Shown here piece after piece: positions 28,623 to 40,316 of a stretch of DNA of 64,000 nucleotides. The position numbers and the translations under genes are program-made. The DNA comes from Anthracocystis setariae (Eukaryota > Basidiomycota > Ustilaginomycetes > Ustilaginales > Ustilaginaceae). The stretch's first letter is position 1. Each line of letters opens with the position of its first letter. A model generated the notes under the pieces. It saw only the letters and a program-made list of their open reading frames with translations. It was not told where the DNA came from and ran no database searches. The DNA is taken from NCBI GenBank assembly GCA_928724745.1, contig CAKMXJ010000006.1, forward strand, positions 806,001-870,000. The letters run 5' to 3'.

Positions 28623-29206
28623 ATCTTTTTGCACTTTCTTCTACTACTAGATTTTAGTGCCTCCTTTTTCGAACATGCATTTACCTGTTGGAAAGCCTTA
28701 CAGTCTCCGGAAGGATGAGATGAGGTCGAACACACTACTCTAGCGTTGTCCTTAGACCCTCGACTAAGTTCTTGCGCCGTGAACAGACCTGAAGAGAGAA
28801 AGAATTCATCATGAGGTGGTGATGACTGTTGCCTCCACCTCGCTTCCAAATGCGAGAACAGGGTCCATTGCAGCGCGAGATATGCGTTTGCTCACGCGAC
28901 ACTTGCAACTCGTTTTTTTTGACAGTTCCCTCGTCTTGTGGCTTGCATAGTGTGACGTGAGCGACCAAGGCCGCACTCAAGTTTCCTGACTCATTCGCTC
29001 GTCTTTCCCTGCTGAAGTGTGGTGCGTTCGATGTGCTAAGCAGTTGTGTGACTGTCACTTGCAAAAGTTCATGCTTCGGCTACAAGCGGAGTATGTTTGG
29101 AGGGGGTTTCGTTGGCGGCGGGCTGATATAAGGGCCAGCCTACTTGGGATTCCCTTGGAGCCTGGAAAGCGGTGGTCCCGCTCAACTTTTGTAGAGGAGA
29201 TCGAGC
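28623..29206. other. Intergenic region
   Basis: About 580 bp between the tRNA gene and the GFA-fold gene. No gene seen. Confidence 0.5.
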
Positions 29207-30517
29207 ATGCTTCGTTGCTTGTCCACCACTTCCACCCCTGCCGTTCGGGTTCTTCTCACGACTCAAATAACAGCTCTCAGCAAAACGACGACAATAGCGA
29301 CGGTCAGTCGATCAAACAGCCTTGCCTCCAACTTCGATATCAGGTCGGGTTCGACTCTGGGAAGACGATACTCTTCAACGATGCCGAGCCAAAAAAGCCA
29401 AACCAATAACACGGACAGTGTCGACTGTAACGGTGGCGAGGCTAAGCAGTCCAGTCAAGGACATGAACTGAAGGAACCCCCTAACAGTATGTTTTCAAAG
29501 ATCTTGCACAGTGTTCTCCATCTTGGCCGCGTTCAAATTATCTAATTGTCCTTTTCATCGTGTGGGTGTCGACGCTGTAGCGGGATGGAAAGGTCCGATC
29601 CCAGCGCAAAACGGTGGCACAGAAGAAGGCTATCTTCAAAAGGTAAGCGCCTCGCCACCTTGCACAATAGAACTAATCGTGACATTCACCCGTCGACGAA
29701 ATTCTCATCCCTTTGTTTACTAGCCACCTTACTGCTGGCAGAGTGAAGAGTTTGAGGTCAAGTATCGTGCCAAATGCTGGTGCGGCAAGCGTAAGTCCTT
29801 TGTCTGTTCGCCTCTCGTCTATCACGCCCATACACTTACTAATGCTTACTCCCCGTTGGATCTAGTCGAGTTTGAATACCATGGAGACCCGATCGATGCG
29901 AAACACTGCCACTGCACCCAATGCCAGCGCCTACATGGCGCGCCCTTCCAATGGGCCGCGCTCTTCCACAAGACCTCGGTTAGATTGGCCAGCCACTGCG
30001 ATCCCATGAACCTCGACTTCTTCTCCACCCAGGAACGTCACAGCGAGCACAGCGTACCGTGCAAAGTCAGCTGTCGAAACTGTCGCAGTCCGTTAATGTA
30101 AGCCCCGCCCATGACCCCATCGCCTCTGAGCCTCTTGAGCGGATTTGATAAGCCGAGCTGACGCGCAATGTCGCTTGCTCGACCCACAGGGATGAGGGAC
30201 GCAATATGGTGATGGCCTACCCGTCATCGTTTGTTTTCAAAGACCATCATGTGCCACGAGTCTTCGCGCCAACTGCGCACATTTTTTATGGAGAGAGGGT
30301 TATGGATTTGGATGATGATATTCCCAAGGTAAGTCGGCTCGTGTCTGAAAACAAGCAGCGAGAACGGAGAAAAGCAGTTTGTGCTGACACAGTTTGATTG
30401 GCGTGGAAACAGTGGGCGGGTCACAAGAATGCTTCGGAGCAGCTGCCTCATGCGCCCAAAGAGAGCAAGGACAGGACCATGGGGAAGGGCAAACGGCACA
30501 AGGCTGGATGCGATTGA
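29207..30517 (+). CDS. GFA/CENP-V-fold zinc protein, mitochondrial-like N-terminus
   Basis: 294 residues from six exons (29207-29486, 29581-29642, 29724-29790, 29866-30097, 30190-30328, 30413-30517). All five introns are GT-AG and the frame joins in phase throughout. It is the most intron-rich gene in the window. The domain has the zinc-ligand pattern of the glutathione-dependent formaldehyde-activating (GFA) fold: KCWCG, CHCTQC and CRNC, with the typical FEYHGDPIDAKHCHCTQCQRLHGAPF core. The N-terminal ~55 residues are rich in Ser/Thr/Arg and poor in acids, ending LGRRYSS, which suggests mitochondrial import. The C-terminal tail is basic. Family members include GFA enzymes, but most fungal ones are uncharacterised, so the substrate is unknown. 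Confidence 0.8.
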
Positions 30518-30838
30518 GGTTTGCGTCGGAATCTAAAGCGGGGACTTGTCGAGCAGAGGCACCAACTTTGTAGATTCGTTCATCTTTGGCGCTTTCGTTC
30601 GGGTATGTCCGGGTGAATTCTTCCAGACGCCTTGTGTGTGGTAGCGGATACTGTGCCGGCGAATTCACCATCACCACCGCAGCTTCTTCGAGAAATCGGC
30701 TTGGTATCAATGTAAAATCAGGACGGATGCAGTCTTTCCGTACGCGTCCGTCCTCCTGTAGTTGTGTTTCCCCACGTTCTATCGCATTGCGGCCCACAAA
30801 AAATTTCCTCCTATTTGACAACGCTGACGTTGAATCTG
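30518..30838. other. Convergent 3' intergenic region
   Basis: About 320 bp between the stop codons of two convergent genes. Nothing recognised. Confidence 0.55.
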
Positions 30839-31663
30839 CTATGGCCTATGCACATACTCGATGCCAGCCAAGCAACCCCCATAAAAACTAGCCCACGTAC
30901 CCGGTGGTTTCCAACTCCAATCTATCACTTTGAACCCTTGCCTCTGGAAAAAGCTGACCAACGGCGACACCTTGGGAACCACATACCCTTGGTTGACACC
31001 CCACTCTGCTACTGTATATGCTCGCATTGCATATCCGTGCGTTGACGTGGGTAGGGCTGCGAGGAAGGACTTGATGTGTTGGAGCAGGATGGGTCCAGTG
31101 CCGGGGGAGATTGTGCCTAGTGCGCCCAGCCAGAACGTCGGCAGGTTTGCTGAGGCCGAAGAGGCCGGGGTGTACGAGGCGTTGTAGGTTGTGTGAAGCG
31201 AAGGTCCTCCGTCCATGCCTTCACCGGATAGGGTGATCTTGGCGCCAGCAACGGCTCGACTCCCCTCGGGGGTGGGCGCGAACAGCATGAACAGCCAGGC
31301 TCCACCATCACCATGACTCAAGTCGGAACGGAGAGTGTCGATCGAGCCGTATCGTGGTTTGCTCCCAAAGTTTTCATCATGGTAAGGACCGGTGAACGAG
31401 GCATTGACCAGGTCCACAAACGTCTTGAGTGTAGACTCAGGCGCCGGGTGGGACGGGGTATGATGGACCACTTGGATTTCGACGTTGGCCTTTTGCTCGG
31501 GCGATAGTACGAGGTATTGCTTGCTCGATGCGGTGCTTTTTGGAGTGGTCTTGACCGATGCAAGTATCGAAGGTGACGCGCCAGGGTTCGCCTCGAGTAT
31601 CGTCATCTTGAGCGACGTCGAAGCCGGTACACAGAAGATGGAATACGAAAGAGAAGCAAGCAA
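30839..31663 (-). CDS. Hypothetical protein, GNAT acetyltransferase-like
   Basis: 274 residues, one exon. A second in-frame Met at residue 20 (ATG at 31606, MTILEANPG) is an equally good start; if the first is used, the N-terminal hydrophobic stretch may be a targeting signal. The middle (LVNASFTGPYHDENF…, AVAGAKITLSGEG) and the block WLGALGTISPGTGPILLQHIKSFLAAL resemble the strand-helix of GNAT N-acetyltransferases that binds the acetyl-CoA pyrophosphate. The late YTVAEWGVNQGYVVP and FFQRQGFKVIDW also fit the end of that fold. The resemblance is by eye and no exact R/Q-x-x-G-x-G/A motif is present. Confidence 0.5.
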   Translation of the reverse strand: MLASLSYSIFCVPASTSLKMTILEANPGASPSILASVKTTPKSTASSKQYLVLSPEQKANVEIQVVHHTPSHPAPESTLKTFVDLVNASFTGPYHDENFGSKPRYGSIDTLRSDLSHGDGGAWLFMLFAPTPEGSRAVAGAKITLSGEGMDGGPSLHTTYNASYTPASSASANLPTFWLGALGTISPGTGPILLQHIKSFLAALPTSTHGYAMRAYTVAEWGVNQGYVVPKVSPLVSFFQRQGFKVIDWSWKPPGTWASFYGGCLAGIEYVHRP

Positions 31664-32057
31664 ATAAAGATGCGCGAGTCATTTTTGCGTCGGCAAAATC
31701 ATTTCGGTTAACGGGCTGCTTCCTTTGGAAACGTTTCTTCCGATTCGATTTGACTACTTTCTTCTTTTTCGGTGGGTGCTGGCTTCCCTCCACTTTTTCG
31801 CCCCTCTGAGCCAAAGTACTCCATGGAAGAGCTTCGTCCCTCCTTAATCACAGCTCAGGGAAGCGTCTGCACAGATTCAGCCGCTCTACTCGAGCCACGC
31901 ACTGTCCCGGAATGAGAATCGGCGGAACCCGGTACAAGTTCTTGAAGACGTTGATCACAGAAACGCTCACATGTCGAGCTCGGCGAAACAAACAAAGATG
32001 CAATTGACATTGGCCAAACAAATGCAAAACACTGATAAAGATGGGAGCGGAGGAAGA
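31664..32057. other. Intergenic region
   Basis: About 390 bp between two minus-strand genes: the 3' flank of the LysM gene and the promoter of the GNAT-like gene. Nothing recognised. Confidence 0.5.
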
Positions 32058-34358
32058 TCAATCGTCCTTGCCCTTAGTCCAATCAACTCGACTTTTGGGC
32101 CGCTGTTCCAAACCGCTCGAAGATGGGACACCAACGACGCTGTTGGACGAAAGTGGGTCGATATTGGTCACCGGCGCTGTCGCGCAAGGAGGAGGCAGCG
32201 CGTCCATCCTTGGTTGCTGTCTCGGCGGCTGCTGGTCTACAATCCGAGGGACGTTCGGTCTTCGAGGGGGGTTACTTTGGGGCAAAGGTGACGTCTTCAC
32301 TCGTACACCTTCCAGTGCACCCTCAAGCGCAGCTTCGACGCTGATTCGTCCGCGAATCGTGTCATCTAATAATTTGCCGAACCCACCTTTGGTGGCGGCC
32401 TTCTTGCTCAAAACGCCAGGAACAGCTCCAGTGCTGCTGCCATTGGAGCTTGGAGGTCCTACGGGAAGCGAATCCCCAAACTGAATTGGTCGCGCCCATT
32501 TGCTCGCCGCACCAGGGTTGGCCGGAAGACCGGCTGCGAGGTCATACAGCAATCGATGAGATTTCTGAGCTTGTCGGCGTTGGTGAGCTTTGCCGCCATC
32601 ATATGCTTTGGCGACAATGGCGTTTGGAGGTGGGGCATCGTTCCATCCCGAATAGTTTGTGCCCTCGGCACCGTCGCCATCAAATAGTGTGCCGCTGTGG
32701 TTGGAAGCGAACCCATCAGACGGTGCGCCTCGGGTTTTCACGTGAGTATTGCTGGAAGAGGCTCCGAAATGCCAAGTATTGGGCTTCCATTCGTCGTCCT
32801 CGTCTTGAAGATCTGACGCATTGCTGTTGGATCTATTACGAGTCAGGTCAGGTCGAGAAGATCTGAATGTAAGAGAGGCAGGTGTAGTGTCGCTTGATGG
32901 AGGGTTGGCTGCCATGGCCAATAAATCGTCAATCCCGCTCTCGCCGGGCCGGTATTCAGCGTCGCCGGGGCCACTCTTCTTTGACGGAGATGCGGACGTG
33001 CTCGAGTTCGATTCGTTGGCAAAGTAGCGCAGATGATCGGCAGGCACTTTGGCTACGTGCAAAGGCTGACGTGGCGGCACGAAACCGGAGCTGGCAGCGG
33101 AAACTGAAGCGGCGATACTAGGAGTGTTGGATCCACCGCCTCTGCTGCTGGTCGCGCGCCTCGATGCTTGACTCGAAGACTGAGACTGGTTCTGGTTGAG
33201 ACTGCGAAGCGCAGGCGTCAAGCTGGGCGGATACGGCTGCTTGGCACCGTTCACAGAACCAGCGCGGGTGAGGGACGTGCCAAATGCAGGTGCCGAATCG
33301 GTGTACGCCTTGTTCGTGTCTGGCATGAAGTGACTAACAGGATCCGAAGCACGCGTCGGGGCTAAGCTGTCGGCCATCATATTCGGCTGAGGTATCTCAG
33401 TATTTGGCGTGCCCGTCAGTAGATCCTCGTCTTCTGCCTTGGGTACGAATGCAAGCGTGGGAGTGCTATCAGCTGTCACAAAGCCTGCAGTACTTGGCAA
33501 GATCTTGATCTCGGCGTTCGGTGGTCGATGTTTGCAGCTGTCGACGGGAATGTAGATGACTTTACGGATCTGCACAGGGTCACCGGGCCAGAGCTTGTTG
33601 GATTTGCGCAGGATATGCATGTCGGCACCGTAGTGCAGCGCCAAGGAGGAGAGCGTATCTGTGGGTGCAACTGGATGAATGAGGACACGCACTTGTTCAG
33701 ATTTGGCCTGAGTGGCAGCAGAGGATGAGGTACGAGAGCGATTCGGTGTGGTGCTGATCGTGGAGGATTGGATTGCGTGTTGCTGTTGTCCTCGAAGGCC
33801 AAACCAATCCTCAAGTCGATCCAAGGTGCTCTCCACATTGTGCAAGGGACGACGCTTTCGGGCTTCATCATGATGCTCGTAAGGGTCACTGTGATTAGGG
33901 GGGGTGGCGGTTGCCGAGTGTGAGGCTGACTGTCGGGATGCTCTTGTCATGGGATTCGAGGATGCAGGGTCAGCTGGCCATTTGTAGTTGGATGAGCTAG
34001 ACGAGGAGGATGCTGCCCCAAAGAGACCGGCGAGACCGGCGCTGATGGCTTTCCATTCGGTTGCAACCGCCGAGGGTCTCCTTTGTGGCTCTGGGCGGGT
34101 CGACGTGGAAGGAACACCAAGGCTCGAGGCTGGAGAAGGCGAACGAAGAGGATGTCGATCGACAGGTTGCGGATTGTTTGTAGCTAGTTGCAAAGCGGGC
34201 GAAGATTTACGACTGCGTAGTTGCTGCTGCGACGAGGAAGACCATGCGGTGGGATCCAGACGCTCCGAGTCCGTGGTCGTCCAAGGATTGGCAAGGTGAC
34301 TCGAGCTCGCATTGGGGCTATGACTGGCTGTGGAGGATAGCCAGGGCGATGCCGACAT
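32058..34358 (-). CDS. LysM-domain protein without signal peptide
   Basis: 766 residues, one exon. A single LysM domain lies at about residues 227-273 (IHPVAPTDTLSSLALHYGADMHILRKSNKLWPGDPVQIRKVIYIP), with the usual start (D-T-L-x-x-L-A) and the N-x-L-W-x-G-D turn. The rest is Ser/Pro/Asn-rich and mostly disordered. There is no signal peptide or transmembrane helix, which separates it from secreted chitin-binding LysM effectors; single-LysM intracellular proteins are widespread in fungi with unknown function. Conserved-looking islands occur after the LysM (FVPPRQPLHVAKVPADHLRYF) and near the C-terminus (LLYDLAAGLPANPGAASKWARPIQFGDSLP…GFGKLLDDTIRGRISVEAALEGALEGVRV). The last could be a helix-rich domain of its own. 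Confidence 0.75.
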   Translation of the reverse strand: MSASPWLSSTASHSPNASSSHLANPWTTTDSERLDPTAWSSSSQQQLRSRKSSPALQLATNNPQPVDRHPLRSPSPASSLGVPSTSTRPEPQRRPSAVATEWKAISAGLAGLFGAASSSSSSSNYKWPADPASSNPMTRASRQSASHSATATPPNHSDPYEHHDEARKRRPLHNVESTLDRLEDWFGLRGQQQHAIQSSTISTTPNRSRTSSSAATQAKSEQVRVLIHPVAPTDTLSSLALHYGADMHILRKSNKLWPGDPVQIRKVIYIPVDSCKHRPPNAEIKILPSTAGFVTADSTPTLAFVPKAEDEDLLTGTPNTEIPQPNMMADSLAPTRASDPVSHFMPDTNKAYTDSAPAFGTSLTRAGSVNGAKQPYPPSLTPALRSLNQNQSQSSSQASRRATSSRGGGSNTPSIAASVSAASSGFVPPRQPLHVAKVPADHLRYFANESNSSTSASPSKKSGPGDAEYRPGESGIDDLLAMAANPPSSDTTPASLTFRSSRPDLTRNRSNSNASDLQDEDDEWKPNTWHFGASSSNTHVKTRGAPSDGFASNHSGTLFDGDGAEGTNYSGWNDAPPPNAIVAKAYDGGKAHQRRQAQKSHRLLYDLAAGLPANPGAASKWARPIQFGDSLPVGPPSSNGSSTGAVPGVLSKKAATKGGFGKLLDDTIRGRISVEAALEGALEGVRVKTSPLPQSNPPRRPNVPRIVDQQPPRQQPRMDALPPPCATAPVTNIDPLSSNSVVGVPSSSGLEQRPKSRVDWTKGKDD

Positions 34359-35122
34359 CTTGGTGCTTAGACCAGAGCGGTTTGCATCGATCTTTGCTGA
34401 TCAGCGCCAGAAATGCAATTGAGCCATCGAGATGTGTTTGGTGTCGAGGAAAAGATGAGTCTTTGCGAGGTTTGTTGATGCTTCTGAGGTACTTGCGATT
34501 GATTGACTCAGCGGAGAGATCGTGACGGCCTTTAGCACGATTGTATGCCGAGTCAGAAAGCGGCAAGGGCGAAGTGATGGTCAACAGGCTGGAGGGATGT
34601 ATGTCGAGATCAGCGTAGGTGGTGAGTGTTGCGAGGATTTAGTCGACTACGGAACAGAGTGGCAGAGTAGTACAGTAATACAGTATATCGAGTTGAGTTG
34701 CTGTAAATTGGATTGCATCGTGGCACTGACCAGCAGCCCTGTCGACACACTCCACACACACTTCCCGATTTCCAACACTCAAACTAACACTCTACTGACT
34801 ACCCCCACTTTCGCGCTTCACAGTTTCACTTTGTCATTTAACAGTTGATTGGAGATCAAAAATACATGCGTGCTTCTGTTAAAGTGATTGAAAAAAAATT
34901 AAAAAGACAATTGCAGACATTATTGAGAATCGAATTAGAGATCTTATCGGTGACAGCGTTCCGGCAACAGACACTCATCACGCAGCCTTCATGTGTCTTG
35001 TCGGGCTCGATCTTTTGTCTTCTCACATCGTAGACCTGGCCAGCGGCTGACGCTTTCACAACACGTTCGCTAGTATAGTCAATTCAACGAATGCATTTCG
35101 ATTCACATGCTCATTTGTGAGC
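34359..35122. other. Intergenic region, LysM-gene promoter
   Basis: About 760 bp between the LysM start and the CHD1 stop, both on the minus strand. Nothing recognised. Confidence 0.5.
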
Positions 35123-38100
35123 TTAGCGACGGTAGTCGTATCCGTGTCCGGGAGGTGGGGGTGGGGGGTAGCCTTGATAACCTCCGTATCCTGCTCCGCC
35201 CGGAGGAGGAGGAGGTGGCGGGTACGCGTACCTTCCATCCACATAATCGCGGTCTCGTCCTTCTCGGTACGGCGAGCCGCGACGGTCAGGATATGCTGGC
35301 GGGTATGATTCTCGTCCACCGCCATAGTGATGCGCAGGCGGAGGAGGAGGTGCATGTCCTCCATATCCCCCTCCTGAATGCGGCGGATAGAAGCTCGAAG
35401 AGGGGTATGGTAGATTTGCTCCACCAGACGAACCGTAGCCGTTGCCGTATCCGCGGCCCCCAGCCGAAGGCTCCATCGATGTGCGTGGCTTCTTGGGGAT
35501 CGGAGCATCCTGCAGTGGATTGGCCTTTCGTTTGGTTTCCGTCACTGGCGTAGCTGAATGGCTTTGGCCATTGCCGTTCTCGGCGGCTGCGTCTGCTGCT
35601 GGCTCCGACTTGACACGCGAAGCTCCGTTGGGCGAGCCCGCTTCCCCATTACCTCCAGCTGGGTTAGCCGCGGCTGCCGCAGTCGAAGTGGCAGGGCCAT
35701 TCATCACCAACTTGTTGAAGATCGCTCGCAACTTGGATGGCTTGACCTTTTTCGGCCAGAAGAATGCCGAAAACGCCCACAAATGATGAAACCAACGATC
35801 CTTCTCCTTGGCCGAAAGGCTTGCAAACTTGGTTTCAAGCAAGTGGTCGATGTGGCCGCCAATCGCGGACAGGCAGTCTTTGAGAACAGACACTTTCTGA
35901 TCGCGCTCCAGATGATCCGTTCCATCTCTCAGTCGCTTGAGCTGCTTCTTGCACGGCCGCATCAACTCCTTGCACTCGGCCTCATCCATGGACGAATACT
36001 CGCTCTCATCCGAAGAGTCCGAGTATTCCGGAGCAGGGCGGCGCTTGTCGGCTGCTGCGCCGCGTCCCTTGCCGGTAGGAGCCGGAGAGTTGGTTGGCGA
36101 AGGGCTCTTTCGCGCCTTTTTGCCGCCTTTCGATCCACCCTCAGCTAGGCTCTTCTGGTAAGCCTTGGCGTTGTCATCGTACTCGCGCAACACCTTGAGC
36201 AGATAATCTCCACGACGCACAAGATGGATGGCGTTGGGGATGGGTCGAGGCTTGCCCTGCGGAGGGCCCGACGTACCACTTCGAGGTGCGTCCTTCTCGG
36301 CGGCGTGGGGCTCCTGGTTGGCCTTCTTTCCTTCCTCAAGGAAGAATTTGCCTTCCATACCAAGCTCCGGATCAGCTTCAATCTGCTCCCAGGCACCGAA
36401 GCCGTACTTCCAAATACCAACAAGAAGCATAGCGTCATCCGTGGCATCCCACCCACCGGCCCAGTTAAGTGTAGCCTTGAGGTGCTCTGAAGGAACTCGC
36501 CACTGCAACGGGTCCTCAACATTGTCCAACGTTTCGGCTAGCAGACGCAGATCATAATGCCGAATCAGCACGGTCTCAGCGTTGATGCCGGTGATGCCGC
36601 GGCAGGATACCAGCACTGCCTTCTGACGCAAGGCCGACGAAATCTCTTCACCGCGTTCCTGCTTGCCCTTCATGAACGCATTGTGCTCGGCAACTGCGTC
36701 TTCGCAGGTCTTGACGAGCTCGTCCGAGATCTGGTACAGCACTTGTCGGTTCTTGTCCTGCAATTTGCCCTCTTTGATGATCGGGTCGGTCTTGTAGCGG
36801 ATGTCACCCCATCGTTGGATGCCACGGATGAGCACACGGAGGTCGCGTTCCTTCATTTCGACCGACCGCTGGGCAGCAGTCTTGCGAGCACGCTTGCTAG
36901 CTGCATCTTTGCCAGTACCGGGTGAAGTGGCACGCTCCTCATTATCGCCGTTGTCGTAGGCGCCAGGGGCTACCTGAGCAGCGGCACGCCTTCGTGAAGA
37001 GCTGGCTGCAGCAGCGGCGGCTGCTTCCTCGACTGCCTTCTTGCGTTCCTCCTCCTCCACTTTTTGGCGCTCTTCAAGCGGAATGATATCGTCCCAGCTG
37101 ACGTCTGCCTTGAAGTCCTGCACCTGCGCAAACGATTTGAGGAACTCTTGACCACCGGCGGAGCTTCCGGTGGGATCGGTCTCGGTCTCGTGCGCCTCGG
37201 CGTGTGTGAGAATGTCGTCGAGGTCCATCTCGTCGAGCTTCTTCTGCTGACCATCCTCGTTGTCGCTCTTGAACAGGCTCTGCGCACCAAACTTGAGAAT
37301 GGCTCCGAGCTCCTCTTTGCTAAACTGCTGCTGGTTCTTGGTAGCCGCCTTGGGGGCGAAGTTGGTGCCGGAAGTGTCCATCTGGTGGATAATGGCATAC
37401 TCGAGCACCATCTTGCGCTTGGCTCGCTCCAACACGTCCTCTTCCACCGTATCCTTGGTGAGGAAGCGGAAGACGCTGACGTGGAACTTGGAATTGAGTC
37501 GGTGAGCTCGGGCCATGGCCTGCAAGTCATTCTGAGGATTCCAGTCGCTGTCGAAGATGATGACGGTGTCGGCGGTTTCGAGGTTGATACCCAGACCACC
37601 GGCTCGAGTCGAGAGCAAGAAGGCGAAATCAGGCGAACCCTCAGCGTTGAAGTGTTCGATCGCCTTCTTTCGGACTTCGGACGATACGGTACCGTCGAGC
37701 CTCTGGTGGATGTAGCCGCGGAGAGACATATAGTCCGAAAGAATGTCGAGCATGCGAACCATCTGACTGAAGATGAGCACACGGTGGCCATCCGCCTTTA
37801 GTCGAGCCAAGAGCTTGTCTAGAAGCACCATCTTACCGCTGTGCATTACGAGACCCTTGAGCGTCTCCTCGCGGCTGTCCGAGATCACCTCGGTACCGTC
37901 GAAGAGGTAAGGATGGTTCGAGGCTTTCTTGAGCTCGATAGCAATGTTGAGCAACGAGAACTGCGCCGTAGAAGCACCGCTGAGGAGCGAGTAGTTACGT
38001 GTGAGGATGGCCTTGTACATGCGTTGCTGCATGGCCGACATCTCGACACGAAGAATCTTCTCCGACTTGGTAGGAAGTTCCTTGATCACGTCTTTCTTGA

Positions 38101-40316
38101 GACGTCGTAACATGACGTTATCAAGCTTTTCGTGGAGTTCCTTGATGACGGTCTGATCGACGTTGTTGATGTCGAAATCGACATCTAGGTCAAACTGGTC
38201 CGGTCGAAGGAAGTGCAGCAAGGCAATGAGCTCCTTGACGTTGTTCTGGAGAGGTGTACCGGTGATGAGAAGCTTGCCGGCGGCGTGGAAGCTGTTGAGC
38301 GCCTCGTACAACTGCGCTTCGGAGTTCTTGAGCCGATGAGCTTCGTCGACTGCAAGATACTGCCATTTGATCTGTCCAAGCTCGGCACGGTCCTTGAGAA
38401 TGAACTCGTACGTGGTGACGAGCACGTTGAACTTCATCTTCTTGGGAGGGCCAAACTCATACTCGCGGATCATGTCTCGACTGGCACTGTTGCCGATATA
38501 GGCGATAGCGTTTAGATCGGGTGCCCAGTGCTCGAATTGATTCATCCATGCTGGCAACGTCGAAAGGGGGACGACGACGAGGAACGGTCCGTACTGGTAG
38601 CACGAGTGGAAGAGGTAGGACAGGAACGAGACCGTCTGAACCGTCTTACCGAGACCCATCTCGTCGGCTAGAATGCCGTTTTCATTCTTGGACCAGAGGT
38701 AGGCGAGCCAGTTGAGACCCGTCATCTGGAAGTCCTTGAGAGTGCCTGCAGCGATATAGGCGGGTTGTTCGGTCATGCGCGTGTACTTGGGTCGGCCCTG
38801 CGAGAAGTTCTGAGAGCGCCAGGGCACAGTGGCAGAGGTGGAGCGCTCGAGGTAGGCAGCGATGGCGTCTTGTGCGATGTCCTTGATCTCTTCCTCTGCT
38901 TCCCAGGTGCAGTCGGCGTAAGGCAGACCCTTCCACTTGACGAGGTACGCGAGATGGGGGTATGGGTACTCTTTGTTGGCGTCGTTGTTTCGTTGAGCAA
39001 TGATTCGCTCGACAGTCTTGAAGCTTTCAATCAGCTCCTTTTGACGCTCTTTCTCGATCTGAAGTGCCTCGATGTCTTCGCGAGAGGCGTTCGGGTCTGC
39101 GAGCAAAGCCCTTTCGCGTAGGAAGACCGACTTGATGTAGTTGTCAACACGCTTGAATCCGCGATAACGTTTGAGGAAGTCGTAGGTCTCGTGGGTGTCG
39201 TGAAGATGCGAGTAGCCCTTCCATTTGACAATGAAACGAAGATTCTGTGTTGGAATGTCTTCCTTGTCATCCTTGTGCTCCTCGTCGCGTTCGTGACCGA
39301 CGATGCTTTCAATGACATCTTCCTCCTCCACGTCACCAGCGAGCTCGGCTTGCCTTTGAGCTTGGACGTCCGCTTCGTCCTCGAACGGGTCATCGTCGCC
39401 GAGATCGGCATAGTCGTCAGTGTAGTTGGGGATGCGTTTTCCATTTCTGCTCGAGACGCGGGAGGCTTCGAGATCTGCGGAGGAAAGACGGGCAGCTGCT
39501 GAGCGCTTTGCTTTGCGCTTCTTCTTGGACTTGGCAGGACCGAACTCATCGTCCTCCGGGTCGTCACTGTCGCCATCGTCGCCATCGTCGTCATCTTGGC
39601 CGTCATCGTCATCGCTGGCTTGGACGGAGGAGCGGACGGAAGCACGACCGCCCTTGACAAGGTGACGACGTCGAGAAGAAACGGAAGCGTCGTTATCGTC
39701 CGAGTCACCATCCGCATCATGTAGATCGGTGTAGGACTTTCTGCTGGCGCGTCCGGATCGTCTGAGTCCGTAGAGATCAGGATCGTTCTCGGCCTCAAGG
39801 AGATGCCTGCGGTCGGGCTTGACGGAAGAGCGAGAAGGCGTGCTGTTGCGAGAAGAAGCTGGCGAGCCGGCTTTGACACGGTCAAGCTGCTGATGGGAAG
39901 GCTTGCGGTCCTCGTCCTCGTCCTCGTCCTCCTCATCATCCCTGCGGACTTGCTCGTCATCGTCATCATCATCATCGTGCCCGTCCTTGTGCTGAGCATC
40001 ACCCTTCTGGGAAAGATCAGAGAGTGGTGAAGAGTCGCGACGGGAACGGCTGAGCTTAGGTTGTTCCGAGTCGTCCGACTTGACTATAGAAGGGCCATCA
40101 CGAGCTGGAGACGAGGATACAGCAGCTTCGCGCTTGACACTCTCTTGCGGAGCTATGGATATGTAAGAGTTCAGTTTAGAGGGTTAGTCGTACGATCTTG
40201 GCTGGAACAGGACTGGCAGAGGGACGATGAATTTCACGCCGTGTCTGCTGATGGTGTGGCTAGAAGGCGCCATAGTCGCAGGACGGGTGTTTCAGCCAAC
40301 AATACTTACCCGACAT
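35123..40316 (-). CDS. CHD1: CHD1 chromatin remodeller
   Basis: 1678 residues from two exons: a 7-nt first exon (40316-40310, ATGTCGG) and 40152-35123, across a 157-bp intron (donor GTAAGT, acceptor CATAG). The frame stays open without a stop from the acceptor to the chromodomains, giving M-S-A-P-Q-E. CHD1 is a nuclear ATP-dependent remodeller that spaces nucleosomes behind RNA polymerase II. Domains in order: an acidic and Ser-rich N-terminus (about 1-280), tandem chromodomains ([17 protein letters not shown] at about 308 and [18 protein letters not shown] at about 404), a SNF2 ATPase with DEMGLGKT at about 499-506 and VDEAHRLKN, a helicase C lobe, a SANT/SLIDE-like region, the CHD1 C-terminal helical domain ([18 protein letters not shown]…[12 protein letters not shown]), and a Gly/Tyr/Pro-rich tail. 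Full length for fungal CHD1. Confidence 0.94.

Noticed and set aside
28583..28849. 88-codon minus-strand frame ending in YWARTSDLPL
   Set aside because: This is the well-known antisense translation artefact of a tRNA gene.
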